Shown one piece after another: positions 36,201 through 45,760 of a DNA stretch of 64,000 nt. Below the pieces are notes generated by a model. That model was not told the DNA's origin. It searched no databases and worked only from the letters and a program-made list of their open reading frames with translations. Origin of the DNA: Luidia sarsii (Eukaryota > Echinodermata > Asteroidea > Paxillosida > Luidiidae). The position numbers and the translations under genes are program-made. Each line of letters begins with the position of its first letter. Within the stretch, counting starts at the first letter, position 1. Where the stretch lies: positions 8,970,188 to 9,034,187 of the forward strand of contig OX465114.1 in the NCBI GenBank assembly GCA_949987565.1, written 5' to 3'.

Positions 36201-39150
36201 TTCAGATGATATCAAATTTAATAGGTTTTAGTGAAATGCGAAGGGTACACTTACTTTTCCAAAAGAGGAGTATTTGGAACTCTCAGCAAAATGCATATTA
36301 GCGTATAGTGAGATTATGACCGAAAGTTGATTTTGGTCAAGGTTAAATTTGTTAGGCTGAATGATCGGTTGCATCAATTAAATCGGGAACGCCTACATCC
36401 TCTGTAGAATTTTGTACTCTTTCAGATGATATCCAATTTAGTAGGTTTTAGTGAAATGCGAAGGGTACACTTACTTTTCCAAAAGAGGAGTATTTGGAAC
36501 TCTCAGCAAAATGCATATTAGCGTATAGTGAGATTATGACCGAAAGTTGATTTTGGTCAAGGTTAAATTTGTTAGGCTGAATGATCGGTTGCATAAATTA
36601 AATCGGGAACGCCTACATCGTCTGTAGAATTTTGTACTCTTTCAGATGATATCCAATTTAATAGGTTTTAGTGAAATGCGAAGGGTACACTCACTTTTCC
36701 AAAAGAGGAGTATTTGGAACTCTCAGCAAAATGCATATTAGCGTATAGCGAGATTATGACCGAAAGTGGATTTTGGTCAAGGTTAAATTTGTTAGGCTGA
36801 ATGATCGGTTGCATCAATTAAATCGGGAACGCCTACATCCTCTGTAGAATTTTGTACTCTTTCAGATGATATCAAATTTAATAGGTTTTAGTGAAATGCG
36901 AAGGGTACACTTACTTTTCCAAAAGAGGAGTATTTGGAACTCTCAGCAAAATGCATATTAGCGTATAGTGAGATTATGACCGAAAGTTGATTTTGGTCAA
37001 GGTTAAATTTGTTAGGCTGAATGATCGGTTGCATCAATTAAATCGGGAACGCCTACATCCTCTGTAGAATTTTGTACTCTTTCAGATGATATCCAATTTA
37101 GTAGGTTTTAGTGAAATGCGAAGGGTACACTTACTTTTCCAAAAGAGGAGTATTTGGAACTCTCAGCAAAATGCATATTAGCGTATAGTGAGATTATGAC
37201 CGAAAGTTGATTTTGGTCAAGGTTAAATTTGTTAGGCTGAATGATCGGTTACATAAATTAAATCGGGAACGCCTACATCCTCTGTAGAATTTTGTACTCT
37301 TTCAGATGATATCCAATTTAATAGGTTTTAGTGAAATGCGAAGGGTACACTTACTCTTCCAAAAGAGGAGTATTTGGAACTCTCAGCAAAATGCATATTA
37401 GCGTATAGTGAGATTATATGACCGAAAGTTGATTTTGGTCAAGGTTAAATTTGTTAGGCTGAATGATCGGTTACATAAATTAAATCGGGAACGCCCACAT
37501 CCTCTGTAGAATTTTGTACTCTTTCAGATGATATCCAATTTAATAGGTTTTAGTGAAATGCGAAGGGTACACTCACTTTTCCAAAAGAGGAGTATTTGGA
37601 ACTCTCAGCAAAATGCATATTAGCGTATAGCGAGATTATGACCGAAAGTGGATTTTGGTCAAGGTTAAATTTGTTAGGCTGAATGATCGGTTGCATAAAT
37701 TCAATCGGGAACGCCTACATCCTCTGTAGAATTTTGTACTCTTTCAGATGATATCCAATTCAATAGGTTTTAATGAAATGCGAAGGGTACACTCACTTTT
37801 CCAAAAGAGGAGTATTTGGAACTCTCAGCAAAATGCATATTAGCGTATAGCGAGATTATGACCGAAAGTGGATTTTAGTCAAGGTTAAATTTGTTAGGCT
37901 GAATGATCGGTTGCACCAATGAACTCGGGAACGCCTACATCCTCTGTAGAATTTTGTACTCTTTCAGATGATATCCAATTTAATAGGTTTTAGTGAAATG
38001 CGAAGGGTACACTCACTTTTCCAAAAGAGGAGTATTTGGAACTCTCAGCAAAATGCATATTAGCGTATAGCGAGATTATGACCGAAAGTGGATTTTGGTC
38101 AAGGTTAAATTTGTTAGGCTGAATGATCGGTTGCATCAATTAAATCGGGAACGCCTACATCCTCTGTAGAATTTTGTACTCTTTCAGATGATATCAAATT
38201 TAATAGGTTTTAGTGAAATGCGAAGGGTACACTTACTTTTCCAAAAGAGGAGTATTTGGAACTCTCAGCAAAATGCATATTAGCGTATAGTGAGATTATG
38301 ACCGAAAGTTGATTTTGGTCAAGGTTAAATTTGTTAGGCTGAATGATCGGTTGCATCAATTAAATCGGGAACGCCTACATCCTCTGTAGAATTTTGTACT
38401 CTTTCAGATGATATCCAATTTAGTAGGTTTAAGTGAAATGCGAAGGGTACACTCACTTTTCCAAAAGAGGAGTATTTGGAACTCTCAGCAAAATGCATAT
38501 TAGCGTATAGTGAGATTATGACCGAAAGTTGATTTTGGTCAAGGTTAAATTTGTTAGGCTGAATGATCGGTTGCACCAATGAACTCGGGAACGCCTACAT
38601 CCTCTGTAGAATTTTGTACTCTTTCAGATGATATCCAATTTAATAGGTTTTAGTGAAATGCGAAGGGTACACTCACTTTTCCAAAAGAGGAGTATTTGGA
38701 ACTCTCAGCAAAATGCATAATTATTAGCGTATAGCGAGATTATGACCGAAAGTGGATTTTGGTCAAGGTTAAATTTGTTAGGCTGAATGATCGGTTGCAC
38801 CAATGAACTCGGGAACGCCTACATCCTCTGTAGAATTTTGTACTCTTTCAGATGATATCCAATTTAATAGGTTTTAGTGAAATGCGAAGGGTACACTTAC
38901 TTTTCCAAAAGAGGAGTATTTGGAACTCTCAGCAAAATGCATATTAGCGTATAGTGAGATTATGACCGAAAGTTGATTTGGGTCATTTTTAAATTTGTTA
39001 GGCTGAATGATCGGTTGCACCAATGAACTCGGGAACGCCTACATCCTCTGTAGAATCTTGTACTCTTTCAAATGATATCCAATTTATTAGGTTTAAATGG
39101 AATTCGTAGGGTACACTCACTTTTCCAACAGAGGAGTATTCTAGATTCGT
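33250..39150 (-). repeat. Right satellite array (inverted), ~27 copies, trimeric higher-order repeat
   Basis: The same 220-bp unit in reverse orientation, e.g. CCAAAAGAGGAGTATTTGGA and GAACGCCTACATCCTCTGTA. A variant, CTACATCGTCTGTAG, recurs at 35,296, 35,956 and 36,616, and ATATCAAATTT at 35,550, 36,210 and 36,870. Both are spaced exactly 660 bp, i.e. three units. Confidence 0.95.
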
Positions 39151-39421
39151 TTTATTTGAAGTAAAATCCTGTATATTCAATTTTTTCGGAAAAATATATG
39201 TTTTGGGAAAAAGAAAAGCAAGTATTCACGCTGATTATGTATAGAAACATGTTATCACAAAGTTGCATTACAATATCCCTCTGATTTTTATTTTTAAACT
39301 AGCAAAACGACAATTCAAATATTGTGTGTCATGTTTGGGACACCGTAGCGCTTTACGTGCAGGCCAGCCGAAATTCAGGCCCAAATTTAGGGCCAGGATC
39401 AGTCTGGTATCATGGTTGCAT

Positions 39422-40323
39422 GTACAGTACAATTATTATACATTGTACATGAGCCAGCCGGCAGCTGCGAGTGACACGCAAAATAGTCTGGTGCAACGCC
39501 GCCCATCTCCTGAAATTCGGATCCGAGTAAAGCGGGTACCAGAGTGAGAAATGTCGACGATAGAGGGCGCTACATTGTGAAATAGTTGGCCAAAACAACA
39601 ATCGGTGACGAAAGTTGTTTTGTTGACATCTGTCGGGGGGATGACTTGTTTCCAAACCAACGTTTCCTCGGTTTCCAGCGCGCGATTACTCAGCTTCCTG
39701 GCGTTCCGGGTGTCTTCATAGCTTTGTTCTCTCAAGGAAAGGACGCGGTGAGGGCAAGGTCGTCGGTTTTTAAAGGTTACCCCGGCAACAAAAAAATGCG
39801 TTCCAAACGTCTCTGAGACTGAAGACTGAAGTCTGTCACTTGTGTCAGTGCATGCAGTGGATCCTTTAACTTATTGATTTTGAGCAAGCCTTGTTTTGAT
39901 TGAAAGTCCCTACAATTAAACAAAGACAACGTCTCTCATGTAGATGTAGACTGAGATAGGGATAATTATGTGCTGCTGGACTGTACACATGTACACTGTA
40001 TTGCCCTCAGTTTGACCTTCTAACTATCATTAAATTTAAATGAGAGAAGAGCTTCACATGAACCATTTGACAGATCATTTAGTTTTAATTTTAAAAGGAC
40101 ATCTTTTCCTTGGAGACATTGATAAGGATTGTAAAGTGTGTTGCTTAGCTGTACTTTTCCATGATTGACTGAAATTATCTCCAACTTTATTCTTATCACA
40201 GGGACAAAGGAAACAGGCTGATTAGAGGGCTAGTGCTGGTGATCAGAATGTGAAGGCCTGAGTATCACAGCTTGGACTGGCCCCAAGTTCCTCCCGAGAG
40301 TGCGCAAAAAGCCCGACGCCAAG
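39422..40323 (+). promoter_or_regulatory. DUSP14-like gene 5' region, possible 5'UTR exon and intron
   Basis: GC-richer DNA at 39,540-39,750 contains GATAGAGGGCGCTAC and ends in a donor GACGCG|GTGAGGG (exon end 39,747). An acceptor TTCTTATCACAG|GG lies at 40,201. An untranslated first exon and a 454-bp intron are therefore plausible. Transcription start not located. Confidence 0.35.
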
Positions 40324-40869
40324 ATGGCCTACTCCCAGTCGGCCTTCCACACCATCTCGCAGCTGACCGACCACCTGCTGATCAGCAGCGCCGAGGCGGC
40401 TCGCAGCACCACGCACCTGCGGCTGCGCGGCGTCACGCACGTGGTCAACGTCACGCTGAGCCGCCAGTGGCCCATGCCCCGCTACCCGGCCGACATCGTG
40501 GCCACCCGCGTCCCCGTGGACGACGTGCCCTCGGCCGACCTGTCGGCCCACTTTGACTGGGTGGCCGACCTGGTGCACGACGTCAAGCGGCAGGGCGGCC
40601 GCGTGCTGGTGCACTGCTACGCCGGCCGCAGCCGCTCGGCCACCCTCTGCATTGTCTACCTGATGAAGTACCGGGGGCTGCCACTGCGGCAGGCCCACGC
40701 CTTCGTCAAGGCCCGCCGCCCGCTCATCCGGCCCAACCCGGGCTTCTGGCGCCAGATGATCGCCTTTGAGAAGGCCCTCTACGGCCGCAACAGCGTCCGC
40801 ATGGTGCCCTCCAAGTTTGGCATGATCCCCGACGTGTACGAGGCCGAGTACAAGAACTTGGTGTGGTGA
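40324..40869 (+). CDS. DUSP14: DUSP14-like dual-specificity protein phosphatase, single coding exon
   Basis: A 181-residue protein starting at the first in-frame ATG (MAYSQSAFHTISQL); the frame is open upstream to a TGA at 40,240 but has no earlier ATG. The catalytic loop is VHCYAGRSRSATLC, with Cys98 and Arg104; the likely general acid is Asp67 in VDDVPSAD. Downstream are KARRPLIRPNPGFWRQMI and the C-terminal FGMIPDVYEAEY, which match vertebrate DUSP14 (PYGIVPDVYE). The DUSP14/18/21/28 group is small, lacks a MAP-kinase-binding rhodanese domain, and dephosphorylates MAPK-pathway or TAB1-type substrates. Coding DNA is strongly GC-rich compared with its flanks. A gene with an intronless CDS fits several members of this group. 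Confidence 0.92.
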   Translation: MAYSQSAFHTISQLTDHLLISSAEAARSTTHLRLRGVTHVVNVTLSRQWPMPRYPADIVATRVPVDDVPSADLSAHFDWVADLVHDVKRQGGRVLVHCYAGRSRSATLCIVYLMKYRGLPLRQAHAFVKARRPLIRPNPGFWRQMIAFEKALYGRNSVRMVPSKFGMIPDVYEAEYKNLVW

Positions 40870-41261
40870 GGAGAGGATGGAAGAGAGAGAGAGGGGGGGG
40901 GGATGTCACGCACATGAAAGAAAGGGAGGACGCAGACATGACAGAAGAATGACCTTTCATTCATATTTTCCACAGCTTATCATGAGTTCTCTAGCTGTCA
41001 AGAGGTCACACTAGGGAGCTTTCATTTTGTATGACGGATGGTTCTGTGCTGTGATAGTGAAATTGACGCATCAGGCCATCGCATGCATCCACTTTCAGCA
41101 TTCGCCGGCCTGCGATTTCTGCGACGGTACTCAGCATGAGTCAGTGGTGTGCCGAAAACGACTTTTCACCGTCGCAGAGCCATCCGTTATACAAAGCGAG
41201 AGAGAGAGAGGACAGAGGAGTCTCGTAACGACCGTTCATTCAGTTTTCCACTCGCAAAGTT

Positions 41262-41812
41262 TACAAGACCCTATCACAAGTACAAGACCCTATCACATGT
41301 ACAAGACCCTATCACAAGTACAAGACCCTATCACAAGTACAAGACCCTATCACAAGTACAAGACCCTATCACATGTACAAGACCCTATCACAAGTACAAG
41401 ACCCTATCACAACTACAAGACCCTATCACAACTACAAGACCCTATCACAAGTACAAGACCCTATCACAAGTACAAGACCCTATCACAAGTACAAGACCCT
41501 ATCACAAGTACAAGACCCTATCACAACTACAAGACCCTATCACAACTACAAGACCCTATCACAACTACAATACCCTATCACAACTACAAGAACCTATCAC
41601 AACTACAAGACCCTATCACAACTACAAGACCCCATCACAACTATAAGACCCTATTGGAACTACAAGACCCTGTCACAACTACAAGACCCCATCACAACTA
41701 TAAGACCCTATCACAACTTTAAGACCCTATCACAACTACAAGACCCTATCACAACTACAAGACCCTATCACAACTACAAGACCCTATCACAACTATAAGA
41801 CCCTATGGCAGC
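41262..41812. repeat. 19-bp minisatellite in the DUSP14-like 3' region
   Basis: About 29 copies of TACAAGACCCTATCACAAC with AAG, ATG and AAC variants at its end. A period of 19 opens all three frames, giving spurious Thr/Tyr/Gln-rich ORFs. Confidence 0.95.
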
Positions 41813-42586
41813 CGTGAGGCGTTGTCCATTATTAACCTTGGTGGATTGTTGGGCTATGCCTCCTTGCTTTACAATTATTGCTTCTGGCTTGGAAATACTA
41901 ATTTTCTCTAATACCATTCATGATTGACTGATTACTAACCCTTATCTTGGCTCCCCCCCTTTTTTTTTGGGGGGGGGGGGTGTGTGGAAGCTGTTTTTGT
42001 TTTCCCTGTTAATTCACCTGTTGTGCTTGATCCTTTAGTATTCTAAAACCCAGCCACTGGATCGTAAAGTACATGTACAGAAATCACTAAACTTGTCATT
42101 AAAGATACAGTATGTATATTTCTGTTTTAATAACAAATTAATGTATTATATTGACTTCATGTAATGTATACAATAGCATTACCTATGTGTGTCTAATACT
42201 GTGCAGGAGGATGTTGTAAGGTTGCAGTGTGAAAACTGCAAAGTGAGGTTTTATGAAAATTGAGATTGACGTATTCGTGTGGCAATTTTGGATGCTAATG
42301 AACGTGTGTATGCTATGCGCCTTGGATTCGGTGATGACTATATTGAGTAGCTTTTTGTCGGTTTTTGTGGTTTATGGTTCGCTGCTAGACTATTTGCCTA
42401 GGGCCTGAACTATGATTGCGGCTATGGATAAGGCTAAGGGCATTCTTGTTGTGCTTGTTGTGCAGCCGCAAGTGTTGCCCATAGCAACAAGGGTAGCCAT
42501 AGCCATGAATCCACATTGAATAGTAGGAAGACAAGATGGCAGCATTGTGTATTAGTGATCGTTCTGTTGTTTGTTGTTTTTAAGTA

Positions 42587-42768
42587 TACAGTGAAACGTC
42601 GCTGTAACAAACATCCCGGGATCCATGAAAATTGTTCGGTATAGCAGTCGTTCGTTAGAGCAGAATGCAGCTACATATTTTGTACACAAAAATCTGGAGC
42701 TAAAGAGCATGTTCATTATAGCTGAATATTCAGTATATCGGCATTTGTTATAGCGAGGTTCCACTGTA
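42587..42768. mobile_element. Tigger/pogo-like MITE with TA duplication
   Basis: TA|CAGTGAAACGTCGCTGTAAC ... TGTTATAGCGAGGTTCCACTG|TA. The inverted ends and TA flanks are typical of pogo/Tigger-derived miniature elements. It is 178 bp without the TAs. Confidence 0.8.
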
Positions 42769-43448
42769 GTAACAACTTTGTGGACAGCACTTAAAGATTA
42801 ACCATTTGGGAAGTGTGTATTTTATAAGCTTTTTGAGCAGAAACTTCTTCATCAGATGTGATGAAAGTGCCAGTCTAAGTACAGGCTTTTATAAAGATGG
42901 TACATTTGAAGAGGATTCAAGTGTGGCTGGTGCATCAAGTCTTGGGTCGGTATGACAAAACTCGTGATCACAAAACTTGATATCTCTTCAGTATGCTTTT
43001 ATATCCCCTTTGTGTACAGCACTATGTGTTGAGCCAGTAGTGAAGTGAAGGACTCAGATTTAAAGGGCTTACTATAAATACTTATCGGTTTACTAAATTT
43101 GCTGGGAAGTGAAATGGGCTGTTGGTTCTTAACCTTTTTTAATGACAAGTAAGCTACTTGGTGTTTTAAGCTATTGTTTGGGCTCTAATAGTGAGACCAG
43201 GGAGAGAAGATGTCATTTGGGACAGCAGGAAAGTTCTAAAGTTCTAAGTGCAAAATGAATTATTATGTTTGCATGGCGACATGTTAATGGTACACAAGGG
43301 CTTAATTCTACATTAGTGTAGATTTATGTATTTATTAATTTTCTACTTTGTTGTCGGACTGGGTATTTCAAGAAAGCATTTGATGTGAAAAGTGAGGAGT
43401 TATATTTTGTACTGAGGCTGACTGGAAAGGTTTCTTTTCTTTTTAGAA

Positions 43449-43462
43449 CAAAACAAATAAAC
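43449..43462 (+). terminator. Candidate polyadenylation signal for the DUSP14-like gene
   Basis: AAACAAATAAACACC contains AATAAA about 2.6 kb after the stop. Earlier signals were not excluded. Confidence 0.3.
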
Positions 43463-43549
43463 ACCGCTATAACATTCAAACAGTATTGTGCAGTGTCATG
43501 ATTCTGAAGGTGATTCTAGTTTCCTGACAATACTGGCAAGACAGTACAT

Positions 43550-43915
43550 CATGCCATGAGCCCCCACACATTCTGGGTAAGAGGTACAGGTGGGGTGTAT
43601 TGGGTACACAACAGCAGGTCACACCACAATCCCCCATACATTCTTGCTACAGGATACAGGTGGGGGGGGGGGGTATTGGGTCCACAACAATGTCACACCA
43701 CATTAGCCCTATACATTCTGGTTATAGGGTACAGGTGGGGTGTATTGGTTACACAACAGCAAATCACACAATGAGCCCCCATACATACTGGGTACAGGTT
43801 GGGATGAATTGGGTATGTCTTGATCCCCTGTACAATTCGAATACAGGGCACAAGTGGGAGTACTGGGTATGCCACCGGCATGAAGAATACACAACAGGCA
43901 ACTCCTCCTTGGACA
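43550..43915. repeat. Degenerate minisatellite, same family as 45.17-45.75 kb
   Basis: Units of about 60-70 bp with CCCCATACATTCTGG, GGTACAGGTGGGGTGTA and GGGTACACAACAGCAG. It is a separate array of the repeat that forms the 3' end of the SMS reading frame. Confidence 0.8.
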
Positions 43916-44457
43916 TTGGCCAATGAATTAACAAAATCAGTATTACTTTGCATTTTGCAAATCTATCACAGGCCTTTTTTATTCACAAGACTACATTTGT
44001 CTTTAAGAAAAGCATCAAATGAACTCATACTTCAGTACTTTTACAAGTTGTAAGCATTTTTATGATTAAATATATGGATGGAGCTATAAATTTGACCTTA
44101 CTTACCAGTAGTTAGTTCATGCACATTATACTTCGGGTAAAAATAGTGTTGCTCAAAGTGTTGTACACTGCATCTTCTAATCGTGATACATGACATAAAA
44201 CCCAATAATACATAATCAACAGATTTAAAATAACACAGCTCAAATGGTTGGCTGCGCTCTTGGAATACGGCCTGCCCATTTGTGGTTTTTGAAACAAGAA
44301 AACTTGGATGACGGGCGGGTATGGTAGAAAATCAGATAAAATCCTGTGTGGCATTAGAGGCATTCAGATGCCTTTTTGTTCACAAGGCCCACATTGTCAT
44401 ATAATGAAAGGAGACAGAGGAAGACACAACAGTTGAACTTGCAGGAAGGATGAGTGC

Positions 44458-44785
44458 TTAAAGGCCCAATACAACATTTGGAAGATCGGAAAACATTGCG
44501 ATTTCCTTCTAATCTACACATAAGATGTAGATGGTCATGATAGAATCCTCATGTTGAAAATTTGAAATCTTACGGTCTGGGATGCTGTACTTTTTGAGAA
44601 ATCTTCACTCAAACATCGACAAATAGTTTATTACTCGTAATAATAGTAATAAACTATTCTTACACTACAGAACGATGCGTAAACCTTTTTTTTTGCATTT
44701 TTCTACTTTATCAGATCACCATTTGAGCTAAAACCTTTGCTGTGGCAATCTTTTGACCTTTACCAATGTTGTATAGGGCCTTTAA
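44458..44785. mobile_element. ~330-bp MITE with TTAA flanks
   Basis: Ends are TTAAAGGCCCAATACAACATT and the complement AATGTTGTATAGGGCCTTTAA. It is related to 22,549-22,928. Confidence 0.75.
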
Positions 44786-45169
44786 GTATCATCTACCCTA
44801 CATGGGTGTAAAGAATTACAGTGTCATTTCTCACGTCATGGATTGGTGACCACACTGCAAACACCCTTGGCGGATTGAATCACTCGGCGAGAGGTGGGAA
44901 AAGGTGGAAGAAACGGAACGATGTTATGAAAGGTTTTTGGGCTTGAATTTTTCTTTAGGGGGAAGGTACATCATTGGTCTTTACGGCCGTTTGGGCATCA
45001 CTCCATTCAGCTTCCATTCTGGCAGGGCTTTTTCCAGATCTCGTAGAAGACCCACCTGGATTGGGGGGAAGAGTCTGGTCAAGGAAAGACAACTTGAACT
45101 GAGGCTTGGAAGAGAGGAAAGGGGGAGGCGGGCTGAGAGACCAAGCCCTCTCCCCTCCATACATTTTAG

Positions 45170-45760
45170 GTAAGAGTGGGGTGTAACGGGTATGTCATGA
45201 GCCCCTGTACATTCTGGGTACACAACAGCAGGTCACAGCCTTCTCCCCTCTATACATTCTGGGTAAGAGGCACAGGTGGGGTGTAGCAGGCATGTCATGA
45301 GCCCCTGTACATTCTGGGTACACAACAGCAGGTCACAGCCCTTTCCCCTCCATGCAATGATCCCCTGTTCCTTCTGGATGCAGGGTACAGATGGGGTGTA
45401 ATGGGTATGCCATGATCCCCTGTTCATTCTGGATGCAGTGTACAGATGGGGTGTTATAGGTATGTCATGAGCCCCTGTACATTCTGGGTACACAACAGTG
45501 GGGTCACAGCACTTTCCCCTTAATACAGCTGGGTACAGGGTATAGGTGGGGTGTAATGGGCATGCCACAATCCCCTGTTCATTCTGGATGCAGAGTACAG
45601 GTGGGGTTGTAATGGGTACAAAACAGCAGGTCTCACCGTGATTCTGGGTACAGGGTATAGGTAGGGTGTAATGGGTATGCCACGATCCCCCGTTCATTCT
45701 GGAGTAGGGTACAGGTGGGGTTGTTGTGGGTACAAAACAGCAGAGCACACCGTGATACCC
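45170..45760. repeat. Minisatellite overlapping the last SMS exon
   Basis: Eight or so degenerate copies of a ~60-bp unit containing CCCCTGTTCATTCTGGATGC, GGTACAGGTGGGGTGTAATG and GGGTATGCCA. On the minus strand one frame stays open through all copies to 45,233. Confidence 0.85.

Larger units (their letters stand above)
27269..39414. mobile_element. Giant foldback element with satellite arms (12.1 kb)
   Basis: The outer ~280 bp at the left (27,269-27,545) and right (39,130-39,414) are inverted copies at roughly 85-90% identity by eye. Left starts CATGGTACCAAACTGA; right, read on minus, starts CATGATACCAGACTGA. Both continue CCTGGCCCTAAATTTGGGCC. GTTGCAT lies immediately outside both ends (27,262-27,268 and 39,415-39,421), consistent with a 7-bp target duplication. 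Inside are two inverted arrays of one ~220-bp satellite and a ~1.7-kb centre. No transposase frame was found. The architecture matches foldback (FB/TU-like) transposons. Confidence 0.85.

Noticed and set aside
27543..39150. Repeated gene cluster (histone, 5S rRNA or protein repeat)
   Set aside because: The 220-bp unit has no coding frame (not a multiple of 3), no 5S internal boxes and no histone motifs.
40300..40323. Earlier start of the phosphatase at a GTG
   Set aside because: A GTG start is not expected in an animal gene; the first ATG is 40,324 and family alignment does not need the extra residues.
41027..41798. Repetitive frames (TRPYHKYKTLSQ)
   Set aside because: A 19-bp minisatellite translated in three frames.
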